A DNA stretch of 53,313 nucleotides, taken from assembly GCA_021780815.1 (NCBI GenBank), contig JAJXYC010000009.1, positions 95,157 to 148,469 of the forward strand. Reading direction: 5' to 3'. Made by a program: the position numbers and the translations under genes. Below are positions 27,519-37,665 of the stretch, in pieces. Position 1 is the first letter of the stretch, and each line of letters starts with the position of its first letter. The notes beneath the pieces are model-generated. The model did not search any database. It worked only from the letters and a program-made list of their open reading frames with translations, and was not told where the DNA came from. The stretch is from Bacteroidota bacterium. Lineage in GTDB: Bacteria; Bacteroidota; Ignavibacteria; Kapaibacteriales; UBA2268.

Positions 27519-29711
27519 CTATGAATTTTTAGAATAATAGTTCTTCATTTTTAAAATAGTAAAATGTACTTTTGTTCCCACGCCAATTTCACTTTCCAGC
27601 CAGATTTTACCTTTATTTTTTTCAATAAATTCTTTACAAACTAATAAACCTAATCCAGTTCCTTTTTCATTATCTGTCCCACGTGTTGAGTGAAATTGAT
27701 GATAAGAAAATAAAAGTTCTTTGTCTTCTGCTTTTATTCCAACTCCTTTGTCAATAATAGATATTTGGTAATATTCATCATCAAAATCATTAGCATTAAT
27801 TTCAATTGTAGAAAACTTATTAGAGAATTTAATCGCATTTGAAACTATGTTTCTTAATACAGTGCTAATCATATTAATATCAGCATATACTTCATATCTT
27901 TCAGGTATTGAACTATTTAAAACAATTTGTTTGTTTTGCAGTTGAGGTTCAAGTAATTTTTCAATAACAAACATAGAATTATTTAAATTAAATTTTACAG
28001 GGTTAAATTGCACTCGCCCAGTTTGTGAATATGACTATGCAATTAAGTTTTCCAGCAAATTAATTAATTGCTTGGATGATTCAAGAATCTGCTTGTTTTT
28101 ATTTAATTTAATATCTTCGTTTAATGTATGGAAATTGTAAATTAATATTTCACTGTTTGTAATTAAACTTTGCATTGGATTCCTCAAATCATGAGCTATA
28201 ATTGAAAATAATTTATCTTTCATACCGTTGAGTTCTTCTAGTTGTGTATTATTTTCAGTTATTGTTGCATTTCTTTCTTCTAAACCTGCATTTAATTCTT
28301 CTAATTTTATGTTTGCTTCTTCAATTTGAATCTTTTTATCTGAAATATCTTTTAAAAGAATTTCCAATTCATTATTTTTCTGTTCAATTTGAGTATTTTT
28401 TACCTCTAAAACTTTATTATGCTGTTTTTTAGTTTGATTTTGTTGATATAAGACAAAAGTTAAAATAATAACCAACATAGTTAAACCAGAAACGCTAAGT
28501 AATTGAGTTTGTTGAATTTTATTTTTTTGAGTTAAAATAACAATTTCTTTTTGCTTTAATTCATTTTCTCTTGTAGCTTCTAAATTTATAATTTGTTTTT
28601 TTAATTCATTATTATTGATAGAATCTTGTAATGTATAAAATAGTAGGAGGTAATTGTAAGCGGCTTTGTAATTACCTAATACTGTATTTATGTCAGATAG
28701 AGCTTGATTGTCCATTGCTTGTTGAGCTAAATAGTGAATTTCTTTTGCCAATTTCATTGCTTGCAAAAAATAATCAATAGATATTTTGCACAGTTCTTTT
28801 TGTTTCTTTGTAGGTTTGGAGCCTTTGGTATATGTATCAAAAACGATATGAGAATATGCACTGCCTATATTACCAAGAGCCACATCTTCTGAATGCTTAT
28901 CATTAATTTCTCTACTTAATTTTAAAGCAATCAGAAGGTTTTCTATTGCTTTATAATGAAAACTTAAATCTTTTTGTTTTGGTGAGGTTTGTTTATTGTA
29001 TAGTTTTGGTAAAATCTTTGCCTCATTATATAGTTCTGGCGAAGCCTGCATACTACGAGATATATATAGTGTCCCCATATTGCTATAATATCTCAATAGT
29101 CCTTGCTTATTATTAAGCAAGCTATCTATTTTGTATTGTTCGTTATAATATTGTTGTGCTTTATCTAAATTTCCCATTTGAACATAAGCTATTCCTATAT
29201 TGCAATACTCGGTTGCTAATTGTGGTAATGTATTAAATTCCTTGAAAATCTCCAAAGCTTTTAAATCGAATTCCAAAGCTTTCTTATCATTTTTCATATC
29301 CGCATATACAAGTCCTAAATTGCCAAAATTAAAAGCCATTTCCAATCTGTTATTTAAACTTTCATTTATTTTTAATGCTTGCAATAAATAATCTATTGAT
29401 TTGACATATTCTGAACGAGTAAAAAGGGATAAACCTTTAGCGTTATAACTTTTTGCCAAACAAGTCTGATTGTTGATTTTTTTTGATATGTAAATTGCCG
29501 AATCGCATAATTTTATAGCTTTTTCAGGGTCAGATAGTCTTATTTGTTTAGCAATACTAACCATTTTTTCTACTTTTGTTGCATCTTCTGGTCTGCCTCC
29601 AAGAGAATTAATCAACGAATCAATCCAATTTGTTTCCGAAAAAGCATTGCTCCTGTTTAAAACAAGCGCAAAGAAAATTAAGGGTAATATTTTAAAAGTA
29701 TTTTTTTTCAT
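27519..29711 (-). pseudogene. TPR sensor histidine kinase interrupted by one in-frame amber codon
   Basis: From the ATG at 29711 the frame encodes a signal peptide, about eight TPR-like repeats (residues 35-390), one membrane helix (about 400-420), a coiled coil and the HisKA box SIIAHDLRNP with H507. TAG at 28035-28037 then stops it after 558 residues. The same frame continues without shift as SYSQTGRVQFNP and a complete HATPase domain: N box TVLRNIVSNAIKF, G1 DKGVGI, G2 GTGLGLLVCKEF. The stop is 52 codons after the histidine. In the kinase at 45109-46986, W449 also falls 52 residues after its histidine (FEWAKSQG). So a TGG-to-TAG change is very likely. A GTG at 28013 could start a separate ATPase fragment. 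No response regulator is adjacent. Confidence 0.85.
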
Positions 29712-29886
29712 ATTTTACAATTCTTGTAAATTTATAATTCTAAATTAACGAATATTTTTTAATTATAAAAACGAAAAAGAAATAAAATTTTAAATATCTT
29801 ATATCAATTATTATAATATCTATTTCAGGGAAAAAATAAAGAAATATATTTAAATATTAACTAATTTAAATATAAAAAAATGGAAA

Positions 29887-29912
29887 AATTAAATGCAATA
29901 ATTAAATGCAAT
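29887..29912. repeat. 13-bp tandem duplication upstream of the TPR kinase
   Basis: AATTAAATGCAAT is present twice in direct succession and is flanked by two copies of TGGAAAAAT (29881-29889 and 29917-29925). It lies between the gltX terminator and the TPR kinase start. The remainder of the 260-base gap is plain AT-rich sequence. Confidence 0.8.
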
Positions 29913-29933
29913 AATGTGGAAAAATATTGACAA

Positions 29934-29965
29934 GTAAAAAATTTCTTACAAATTTGATGTAAGAA
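29934..29965 (-). terminator. Rho-independent terminator after gltX
   Basis: On the minus strand TTCTTACA and TGTAAGAA make an 8-bp stem with a 7-base loop, followed at once by ATTTTTTAC. The hairpin starts 7 bases past the gltX stop. Confidence 0.75.
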
Positions 29966-29971
29966 TAGATA

Positions 29972-31435
29972 TTATCTTAATTTAAGAGCAATATTTTCTA
30001 AAAAATAAAAAATTCTATCAAGTACATCATTTTGTTGAAGCAAAGACATAGTTTCAAAAAGTCCAGCACCAACAGATTTACCTGTAATCATAATTCTAAG
30101 CGGATGGACAATTTCTCTTAATTTCAAGTTATTTTCTTCGCAATATTTTTGGGTAAAATCGTGTAAAGTTTGATAATCCCAATTTGTAATATTTTTCAAT
30201 TCAACAAAGTATTTTTCAATAGTATTTTGGGTATTTTCTTTCCAATGCTTTTTGATAAAATCTTGGTCGTATTCTTTTGGTTTGGCAAACATATAAGGAG
30301 CAAATTCTGGGAGTTCAATTAAATTATCAATTCGTTCTTTAATTAAATCAATAACTTTCATTAAATAATCTTTACTAATAAAATTGAAATTAATATTTTG
30401 CAAGAAAGGAATAATGAAATCAGCAAGTTCATTGAGCGATTTGGTGCGTAAGTATTGAGAATTCATCCAGTTCAATTTAGTAATGTCAAATATAGCCCCA
30501 GATTTATTAACTTTTTCGAGAGAAAAAGTTTCTATAAGTTCTTGCATTGAAAAAATTTCACGGTCTGAAGTAGGATTCCAACCAAGCAGAGCAATAAAGT
30601 TTACAAAAGCTTCTTTAAAATATCCTTTTCCTACATAATCTTCAACAGCGACATCACCTTGTCTTTTACTTAATTTTGATTTATCTTTATTTAACAGCAG
30701 AGGTAGATGCGCAAAATCAGGAGCTTCCCAGCCAAAAGATTGATAAAGTAATATATGTTTAGGAGTTGATGGCAACCACTCTTCACCACGAATAACATGA
30801 GAAATACCCATTAAATGGTCATCGACAACATTGGCTAAATGGTAAGTAGGGAATCCATCGCTTTTAAGTAAGATTTGGTCATCAACATCACGAGAACGGA
30901 CAGTAACTTCTCCTCTAATCATATCTTTGAACTTAATTTCACCTTCAAAAGGAACTTTTAAACGAACTACAAACGGAACATTCTGAGATAACAAATCTTT
31001 TGTTTTATCTTCTCCTAATGTGAATTGATTTTTCATTGAGGTTCGGTCATATTTAGGAGCAACCCCTGCTTTTTGTTGTCTTTCCCTCATTAAATCAAGT
31101 TCTTCACTTGTATCAAAAGCATAATATGCTTGTCCCTTTTCAATTAACTGCATTCCATATTTTTTATATAAATCAAATCGTTCTGATTGAATATAAGGAC
31201 CATAATTACCGCCAATATGAGGACCTTCATCAAAACTTATACCTGACCATTCTAAATATTTTATTAAATTTTCTGTTGCTCCTTCAACAAAGCGTGTTCT
31301 ATCTGTATCTTCAATGCGTAAAATCATTTTTCCATTATTGTGGCGAGCAAATAGATAATTATATAATGCAGTTCTTAACCCTCCGACGTGCAAATAACCC
31401 GTTGGTGATGGTGCAAATCTTACTCTTACTTCCAT
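29972..31435 (-). CDS. gltX: Glutamyl-tRNA synthetase
   Basis: A 487-residue class I aminoacyl-tRNA synthetase of normal length. The HIGH-type motif is in FAPSPTGYLHVGGLRTALYNY (residues 7-27) and the KMSKS-type motif is KSKLSKRQGDVAV. IRGEEWLPSTPKHILLYQSFGW between them is typical of GluRS. No separate glutaminyl enzyme is seen here, so whether it is discriminating cannot be judged. A TAATTTTG -7-like element lies 30 bases upstream, so it may have its own promoter despite following mccB. Confidence 0.95.
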   Translation of the reverse strand: MEVRVRFAPSPTGYLHVGGLRTALYNYLFARHNNGKMILRIEDTDRTRFVEGATENLIKYLEWSGISFDEGPHIGGNYGPYIQSERFDLYKKYGMQLIEKGQAYYAFDTSEELDLMRERQQKAGVAPKYDRTSMKNQFTLGEDKTKDLLSQNVPFVVRLKVPFEGEIKFKDMIRGEVTVRSRDVDDQILLKSDGFPTYHLANVVDDHLMGISHVIRGEEWLPSTPKHILLYQSFGWEAPDFAHLPLLLNKDKSKLSKRQGDVAVEDYVGKGYFKEAFVNFIALLGWNPTSDREIFSMQELIETFSLEKVNKSGAIFDITKLNWMNSQYLRTKSLNELADFIIPFLQNINFNFISKDYLMKVIDLIKERIDNLIELPEFAPYMFAKPKEYDQDFIKKHWKENTQNTIEKYFVELKNITNWDYQTLHDFTQKYCEENNLKLREIVHPLRIMITGKSVGAGLFETMSLLQQNDVLDRIFYFLENIALKLR

Positions 31436-31464
31436 ATTGTCAATATTTCAATTTTATAAAATTA

Positions 31465-31472
31465 CAAAATTA
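31465..31472 (-). promoter_or_regulatory. Putative -7 element of the gltX promoter
   Basis: TAATTTTG followed by TAATTTT on the minus strand, 30 bases before the ATG. A small hairpin (CTTTTC/GAAAAG, 31474-31489) directly precedes it and could end mccB transcripts. No -33 element is clear. Confidence 0.35.
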
Positions 31473-31567
31473 ACTTTTCTCTTGAAAAGAATAATAAAAA
31501 AAGATAAACAATTTGTTATGATTTAAAAATTTTATACTTAATAGATGTAAGAAATAATCAAAACATA

Positions 31568-33175
31568 TTACATCCTAAACACTCCAAAATTGTGGTCAGG
31601 AATAGGTGAATTTAAACTCATAGCAATAGATAAAGCAAGGACATTGCGCATATCTAACGGGTCTATAATTCCGTCATCCCACAATCGAGCAGTGCTATAA
31701 TAAGGGCTTGCTTCATTTTCATACTGATTAATAATTGGTTCACGGATAGCACGAATTTCATCATCTGAAAGTTTTTTCCCACCTTTTTGCAATTGATTAA
31801 TTTTTACAGTGGCTAAAACATCGGCGGCTTGCTCACCACCCATAACGCTTATTTTACTATGAGGCAACATAAATAATAAACGTGGGTTATAACCTCGCCC
31901 ACACATCGCATAATTGCCTGCACCATAAGAGCCACCAACCATAATTGTAAATTTAGGAACTTGTGCATTTGCAACGGCATGAACAAGCTTAGCCCCATCT
32001 CGTGCTATTCCACCATGCTCATATTTTTTGCCAACAATAAATCCTGTAATATTTTGTAAAAATATTAGTGGTATTTTACGAATTGAACACATTTCTATAA
32101 AATGTGCTCCTTTTAAACTTGATTCGGAAAATAATACACCATTATTTCCTAAAATCCCAACAGGATAGCCCATAATACGAGCAAATCCTGTAATGAGAGT
32201 TTTCCCATAATTTTCTTTAAATTCTTGGAAGCGGCTACCATCAACTATTCTTGCTATTACTTCACGAATATCAAATGGCTGTCTAATATTTTTTGGTAAA
32301 ATTCCATAAAGTTCTTCTGGTGAATAATAAGGTTCTTCTGGTGCAACTCTTCCAATATCAAATTTTTTTTGTGCAGATAAATTTTCAATTATATTTTTTG
32401 TAATTTCAATAGCATGTTCATCATTAGCGGCAAGATGGTCGGCAACTCCTGAAATTTTAGTATGGACATCTGCCCCGCCAAGTTCTTCATCTGTAACATC
32501 TTCGCCTGTTGCGGCTTTTACAAGTGGAGGACCACCAATAAAAATCGTAGATTGATTTTTAACCATCACAGTTTCATCACTCATTGCAGGGACATAAGCG
32601 CCGCCAGCAGTGCAAGAGCCCATTACAACAGCAATTTGCGGTATATTCCTTGCCGACATTATTGCTTGGTTGTAAAATATTCGTCCGAAATGCTCTTTAT
32701 CAGGGAATGTTTCGGATTGATGTGGCAAAAATATTCCACCTGAATCAACCAGATAAACACAAGGCAAATTATTCTCTATTGCAATTTCTTGTGCCCGAAT
32801 ATGTTTTTTTATTGTCATTGGAAAATACGTTCCACCTTTTACTGTTGCATCATTTGCAACTATCATTACTTCTTTTCCTTTAACAATGCCAATTCCTGTA
32901 ATAATTCCTGCGGAAGGTGCTTGTTCTTCATACATATTATTCGCCGCGAGCGTGGAGATTTCTAAAAATGGTGTATTAGCATCGAGTAATTTGCTCACTC
33001 TGTCCCGTGGAAGAATTTTACCTCTACTTGTATGTTTTTCTCGGGCATGTTCAGGACCACCCAATTTTGCATTTGCTATTTTCCCTTTTAAAACTTTTAC
33101 TATTTCCTGCGAATTTTCAAAGTTACTTTTGTATTCCGCTGTTTTGGTTGATATTTTTGATTTAATTCTATTCAT
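31568..33175 (-). CDS. mccB: Acyl-CoA carboxylase carboxyltransferase subunit, methylcrotonoyl-CoA type
   Basis: A 535-residue biotin-dependent carboxyltransferase, which is the length of the methylcrotonoyl-CoA carboxylase beta subunit. Motifs include [22 protein letters not shown] near residue 40 and [27 protein letters not shown]. The oxyanion-hole glycines lie in [17 protein letters not shown], and [15 protein letters not shown] follows. It transfers carboxyl groups from carboxy-biotin to an acyl-CoA, most likely 3-methylcrotonyl-CoA of leucine breakdown. The biotin carboxylase/carrier (alpha) subunit and other leucine-degradation genes are not in the window. The upstream neighbour is tgt, 77 bases away. 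Confidence 0.87.
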   Translation of the reverse strand: MNRIKSKISTKTAEYKSNFENSQEIVKVLKGKIANAKLGGPEHAREKHTSRGKILPRDRVSKLLDANTPFLEISTLAANNMYEEQAPSAGIITGIGIVKGKEVMIVANDATVKGGTYFPMTIKKHIRAQEIAIENNLPCVYLVDSGGIFLPHQSETFPDKEHFGRIFYNQAIMSARNIPQIAVVMGSCTAGGAYVPAMSDETVMVKNQSTIFIGGPPLVKAATGEDVTDEELGGADVHTKISGVADHLAANDEHAIEITKNIIENLSAQKKFDIGRVAPEEPYYSPEELYGILPKNIRQPFDIREVIARIVDGSRFQEFKENYGKTLITGFARIMGYPVGILGNNGVLFSESSLKGAHFIEMCSIRKIPLIFLQNITGFIVGKKYEHGGIARDGAKLVHAVANAQVPKFTIMVGGSYGAGNYAMCGRGYNPRLLFMLPHSKISVMGGEQAADVLATVKINQLQKGGKKLSDDEIRAIREPIINQYENEASPYYSTARLWDDGIIDPLDMRNVLALSIAMSLNSPIPDHNFGVFRM

Positions 33176-33252
33176 TTTAAATTTGAAAATTTATAAAAAT
33201 ATAAATTAAACAAAAAAGATAAAATATAAATTTATTTTTTACAAATTTCAAA

Positions 33253-34392
33253 TTATTCTTTTGAAAAATATTGATTAAGAAAATTAGTTTTCCAATTTTT
33301 AAAAGTTCCATTCGCAATATTTTCACGAGCAGTTTTGACAAGCCAAAGATAAAAAGCGATATTATGTAAAGAAGCAAGTTGCAAAGCAAGAAGTTCTTCT
33401 GCAACAAAAAGATGTCGTAAATAGCCCAGAGTGAAGTTTTTGCTTGGATAAGCATCAATATTTTCATCGATTAATTCATCGGAAAATTTATATTTGGCAT
33501 TTCTTAAATTGATTTTACCACGTGTGGTAAAAATTTGTGCATTTCGAGCATTCCTTGTTGGAATAACACAATCGAACATATCAATTCCATTTTCAATAGC
33601 ATTCAGTATATCTTCGGGCATACCAACACCCATTAAATATCGGGGTTTATTTTTAGGTAAATGTTCAGCAGACAAAGCAACAATTTCTTGCATCATTTCT
33701 TTTGGCTCACCAACAGATAATCCTCCAATTGCATAACCATCAAAATCCATATCATTCATTTGTTGAATATATTGTTTGCGGTATTCAGGATAAACACCTC
33801 CTTGACCAATTCCAAATTGGAACTGTGGTTTATCCCATTTAGGCATAGTAGAAATAAATCTTTCTCTAGCTTTTTTTGCCCAAGACAGAGAAAGTTCAAT
33901 TGATTTTGATATATATTGTGGAGAAGAAGGATATGGTGCACATTCGTCAAGTACCATAATAATATCAGAACCAATAGTCCTTTGAATATCTACTACATTA
34001 TCAGGGGTGAATATATGTGAACTTCCGTCAATATGTGATTTAAACTTTACCCCATCTTTATTAATTTTACGTAAATCATTTAGTGAAAAAACTTGGAAAC
34101 CACCACTATCAGTTAAAATTGGTCTATCCCAATTCATAAATTTATGCAATCCGCCAAAATGGTGTAAAACTTCCATTCCTGGTCTTAAATATAAATGATA
34201 AGTATTCCCTAAAATAATTTTTGCATCAATTTCAACAAGTTCTCGTTGTTCAATTGCTTTAACAGTGCCTTGTGTTCCAACAGGCATAAATATTGGAGTA
34301 GGAATTATTCCATGCGAAGTATGAATTTCTCCTAATCTTGCAGAAGACTGAACATCTTCTTTAATCAGATTGAAAAAAGTATTGTTTTTCAC
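33253..34392 (-). CDS. tgt: tRNA-guanine transglycosylase lacking the usual zinc cysteines
   Basis: A 379-residue Tgt of normal length with catalytic motifs LTDSGGFQVFSL, FGIGQGGVYPEYR, IGGLSVGEPKEMM and FDCVIPTRNARNA. It swaps guanine for a queuosine precursor at tRNA position 34. The C-x-C-x2-C zinc loop aligns to I312, A314 and S317 (DAYPSKNFTLGYLRHLF), so all three cysteines are missing, whereas the fourth ligand H343 remains. I recall similar cysteine-free loops in other Bacteroidota Tgt proteins, so loss of function is not implied. The start overlaps the stop of the response-regulator phosphatase gene by ATGA. Confidence 0.93.
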   Translation of the reverse strand: MKNNTFFNLIKEDVQSSARLGEIHTSHGIIPTPIFMPVGTQGTVKAIEQRELVEIDAKIILGNTYHLYLRPGMEVLHHFGGLHKFMNWDRPILTDSGGFQVFSLNDLRKINKDGVKFKSHIDGSSHIFTPDNVVDIQRTIGSDIIMVLDECAPYPSSPQYISKSIELSLSWAKKARERFISTMPKWDKPQFQFGIGQGGVYPEYRKQYIQQMNDMDFDGYAIGGLSVGEPKEMMQEIVALSAEHLPKNKPRYLMGVGMPEDILNAIENGIDMFDCVIPTRNARNAQIFTTRGKINLRNAKYKFSDELIDENIDAYPSKNFTLGYLRHLFVAEELLALQLASLHNIAFYLWLVKTARENIANGTFKNWKTNFLNQYFSKE

Positions 34393-35600
34393 AAAAAATT
34401 TATTTGTAATAATGAAACATCATCTTTTAAAGATTTGGTTATACTAATTTCTAATAAATCATCAATCACTTGATCTAAATTATCAGAACTTAAAATATTA
34501 TTTTTTATATATTGAATTAAAGTTTCTTCATTCCACTGTGTAAAATCAAAAGTATTTGGGTCGATGATACCATCAGAATAGATACATAACTTAGCATTTT
34601 GTGGAACAAACAACTCTTCAAAAAGAAATTTTGGATTATCCTTTGTGCCGATTAATATGTTCTGGGAATTGAGCAAAATCGGTCCAGTTTCATCAGTAAA
34701 AAGGAAAGGTGGAGGATGACCAGCACCACTATATCTTAAGATTCTTGTTCTGGTATTAAATACAGCATAAAAAATTGTAAAAAACAAATAATTATGTTTT
34801 TGAATAGGATAAGCTTTATTTAATTCACGGAAAACTTCTGCTGGGTTAGTAAAATCTTTAACAGGTAAAGTTTCAAATCGCAACATATTAAGTACGCTAA
34901 CCGATTGTAATGCAGAGGCAACTCCATGTCCAGAAACATCTAATAAATATATTGCAAAATTTTCATCATCAATCCAATGGTAGCCAAAAGAATCACCTCC
35001 TAAATTTTGTGAAGGAGCAAAAAGCCAATTAGTAGCAATTTTCCCTTTCTTTATTTTTGGAGGTAACAATGATTGAACATAATCAGCGGCACTTATTATT
35101 TCTCCTTGTAAAAGGCGATAATATCTTTCTATATCTTCTTTTGATTCAACTAATTGTTTGTTGATTTTAGTAATTTCATCAAGTTTTTTGGAAAGTGTTT
35201 CCTTTGTAATTTTTAAGTCAAGATGTGTTTTAATTCTTGCTAAAAGTTCTTTTTGGTTAAATGGTTTAGAAATAAAATCTACTCCTCCTGAATCAAAACC
35301 TTGTAATATTGCTTCTTCATCAGTTCTAGCAGTTAAAAATATAACCGGGATATCTTTTGTTTTTTCATTAATTTTTAGTTGTTTGCATAAAGTAAACCCA
35401 TCAACTTGGGGCATCATTACATCTAACAAAATAATATCTGGTGTAAGAGCTTGTAATTGTTCTAAAGCATTATCTGCACTTTGTGCCGCTTCAACTTCAA
35501 ATCCACTAAATTCTAACAAAGTACCCAATACACGTATGTTCTCTTCGATATCATCAATTACCATTACCTTAGGTTTATATCCATTTAAAAATTTCCACAT
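34389..35600 (-). CDS. Response regulator with PP2C/SpoIIE-type phosphatase output
   Basis: A 403-residue cytoplasmic protein. Residues 10-128 form a receiver domain with acidic pair D16/D17, phosphorylatable D60 (LLDVMMPQVDG) and the conserved lysine in FISKPF. A coiled-coil linker (130-165) leads to a SpoIIE/RsbU phosphatase domain with the metal-binding aspartates in GGDSFGYHW and LLDVSGHGVASA, and a C-terminal YSDGI. Such proteins dephosphorylate STAS anti-anti-sigma factors when phosphorylated by a kinase. A STAS and RsbW pair lies 4-5 kb away. Its stop overlaps the tgt start, and the VanZ gene lies 43 bases upstream. Confidence 0.9.
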   Translation of the reverse strand: MWKFLNGYKPKVMVIDDIEENIRVLGTLLEFSGFEVEAAQSADNALEQLQALTPDIILLDVMMPQVDGFTLCKQLKINEKTKDIPVIFLTARTDEEAILQGFDSGGVDFISKPFNQKELLARIKTHLDLKITKETLSKKLDEITKINKQLVESKEDIERYYRLLQGEIISAADYVQSLLPPKIKKGKIATNWLFAPSQNLGGDSFGYHWIDDENFAIYLLDVSGHGVASALQSVSVLNMLRFETLPVKDFTNPAEVFRELNKAYPIQKHNYLFFTIFYAVFNTRTRILRYSGAGHPPPFLFTDETGPILLNSQNILIGTKDNPKFLFEELFVPQNAKLCIYSDGIIDPNTFDFTQWNEETLIQYIKNNILSSDNLDQVIDDLLEISITKSLKDDVSLLQINFL

Positions 35601-35643
35601 ATACGCTATCTTATTTTTAAGAAATAATTTAAATATTTGGGTA

Positions 35644-36030
35644 TTAATTCAATTTAAATTTTTTCAAAATTAACTTAAAAAAATAAATTGAGAACAAAAT
35701 TCCTATAACATCAGTTAAAAAATCAAATATATCGCAAGTACGATTAGGAACAAAACTTTGATGAAATTCATCGGATGCAGCGAAAACTACTGCGAGCAAT
35801 ATAGCAATAAAATAAACTTTTATCATATTTTTCTTATCTTTAATTATTGCAAATATAAAGAACATTGAAGATAAGCCATAAGCAGTATAAAGAAGCAAAT
35901 GGATTATTTTATCTTGATTTAAAATATCTTGCGGGATTATTGGGAAATATGATTGACTTGATAAATAAAAAATCAAAGAAGAAAATAAAACCCATTGAAT
36001 AATAAAAAGTGATTTAAGATTTTTTGTCAT
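35644..36030 (-). CDS. VanZ-like family membrane protein
   Basis: A 128-residue protein with four membrane helices and the VanZ-like motif near residues 85-112: SDEFHQSFVPNRTCDIFDFL followed by DVIG. The family is named for a teicoplanin-resistance protein, but most members, including short ones like this, have no defined function. Its start overlaps the stop of nnrDE by four bases, so it is translated in the same operon. Confidence 0.8.
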   Translation of the reverse strand: MTKNLKSLFIIQWVLFSSLIFYLSSQSYFPIIPQDILNQDKIIHLLLYTAYGLSSMFFIFAIIKDKKNMIKVYFIAILLAVVFAASDEFHQSFVPNRTCDIFDFLTDVIGILFSIYFFKLILKKFKLN

Positions 36031-37556
36031 AAAAGTAATTTTAAGTTATAAAAAACATAATCTAAGCTTTCGATTAATTTTGAAGCCGTTAAAGTTTCTT
36101 GTGAATAATTCTCTGAATAATAATCTCCTGCTTTGGAATGGACAAAAGAAGCAAGAGATGCCGCTTCAATTGGATTTAATCCTTGTGCAATAAAGCTTGC
36201 AATAATACCAGTAAGAACATCGCCACTTCCAGCTGTTGCCATTCCGGGATTCCCGTAAATATTCCAATATGCAAAATCACCATCAGTTATAACACTTGGA
36301 ACATGTTTAAGCAAAATTAAGCAATTTAATTTTTCTGCCCAAGCAACTGCCAGTTTGTTTACATATTTACTTACTTCATCTCTATGTAAATTTGTTAAAT
36401 TGGAGAACTCACCGATATGCGGAGTTATTAAAATATTTTTCCTTAATTTAGAAGAAGAGGTAATAGATTTAATTGCATCAGCATCGAGAATAATAGGCAA
36501 TTCATCAGGAACTTCATTAATGATTTCATTTATTAGTTTAGCAATATCATCATTGAAACCAAGTCCGGGACCAATGGCTAATACGTTTGCTTTTTCAATA
36601 GACTTTAAAATTTCATTTTTTGCTGAATAAGATATGAAACCTTCCTTGTCAGATTCCAATTTAGTAGGAATAACTTCTGGAAGTAGTGCGGAGTGAAATT
36701 CAGTTGAAAGAAGATACACCAAACCTGCTCCTGAACGAATTGCCGCATTTGCTGATAATGTGGCGGCACCGGGCATTTTTGTTGAACCTGCTAAAATTAC
36801 CACACGCCCGTAATCAAATTTTGAAGAAAGCCTGTTTCTTTGAGGTAAAAGCGAAAATACATCCTCATCTTCAAGATATGCGATTTTAGAAATTTGGCTA
36901 ACAATACTATCGGGTGCCCCTAAATATGCTACTTTAATTTCACCACATAGCGATAATCCATTATTTAGCAACATACCTGTTTTAATTGCAAACATTGTAA
37001 TTGTATAATCTGCTATAAAAGCATCAGCTGCACTAAACCCGTTTAACGAATTTAAGCCTGTTGGTACATCAATTGCAATTTTTATAGATTTTTGCTTGTT
37101 TGCTTGTTGTAAAATATTTACAACTATTCCACGTAGATTTTCGGAACCTCCGACACCAATAAGAGCATCAACAATTATATCAGAGGAAAAATCGTATTGA
37201 TTGATATTTAGTTCACTTTCCAATTTTGTTATATCAAATTCCATCTGCTTTAAGATATTAAAGTTCTGCTTTGTTTCCCAACTCATTTTGGTTTCTTCTC
37301 CATACCAAGCAACACGTACATTGTATGCTCGGGATAAATGGCGAGCAAGAGCGAAGCCATCGCCTCCATTGTTTCCAGAACCGCATAAAATTAAAACCGT
37401 CGGATTATATAAATTGTTACTTTCAATTATTTCTTTAATATATTCCGACGATGAACGAGCGGCATTTTCCATCAAAATTTCCGAAGGAATTTTGAATTTT
37501 GTTATTGCTGTTGAATCCGCATTTCTAATTTCTTCTGGTGTTAAAATAAATTGCAT
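36027..37556 (-). CDS. nnrDE: Bifunctional NAD(P)H-hydrate epimerase and ADP-dependent dehydratase
   Basis: The protein has 509 residues from the ATG at 37556; a 24-base upstream extension begins at TTG and is rejected. The N-terminal YjeF_N epimerase half has LCGSGNNGGDGFALARHL and VPTGLNSLNG. The C-terminal ribokinase-like half has RSGAGLVYLLS, LAIGPGLG and the nucleotide-binding GNPGMATAGSGDVLTGIIASF. It repairs damaged NADHX/NADPHX in the cytoplasm. The two-domain fusion is normal in bacteria. It starts the minus-strand operon that runs through VanZ, the phosphatase, tgt and mccB, and is divergent from the membrane phosphatase gene. Confidence 0.93.
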   Translation of the reverse strand: MQFILTPEEIRNADSTAITKFKIPSEILMENAARSSSEYIKEIIESNNLYNPTVLILCGSGNNGGDGFALARHLSRAYNVRVAWYGEETKMSWETKQNFNILKQMEFDITKLESELNINQYDFSSDIIVDALIGVGGSENLRGIVVNILQQANKQKSIKIAIDVPTGLNSLNGFSAADAFIADYTITMFAIKTGMLLNNGLSLCGEIKVAYLGAPDSIVSQISKIAYLEDEDVFSLLPQRNRLSSKFDYGRVVILAGSTKMPGAATLSANAAIRSGAGLVYLLSTEFHSALLPEVIPTKLESDKEGFISYSAKNEILKSIEKANVLAIGPGLGFNDDIAKLINEIINEVPDELPIILDADAIKSITSSSKLRKNILITPHIGEFSNLTNLHRDEVSKYVNKLAVAWAEKLNCLILLKHVPSVITDGDFAYWNIYGNPGMATAGSGDVLTGIIASFIAQGLNPIEAASLASFVHSKAGDYYSENYSQETLTASKLIESLDYVFYNLKLLL

Positions 37557-37665
37557 AATTATCAAAAAAAATATTTTCAAATTTAATAAAGATTACACAA
37601 TATATTATTTTTTATTTTAAAAAATTCATAGCAACAATTTGATTTTTTTTCCGTATTTTGAGATT

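Noticed and set aside
27519-28013. Independent 164-residue ATPase gene starting at GTG 28013
   Set aside because: The upstream codons to the TAG continue the kinase in the same frame and match the paralogue, so an interrupted single gene explains it better; a split gene remains possible.
35158-35673. 171-residue ORF antisense to the response-regulator phosphatase
   Set aside because: The opposite strand encodes an intact receiver domain; this frame has no start signal or recognisable domain.
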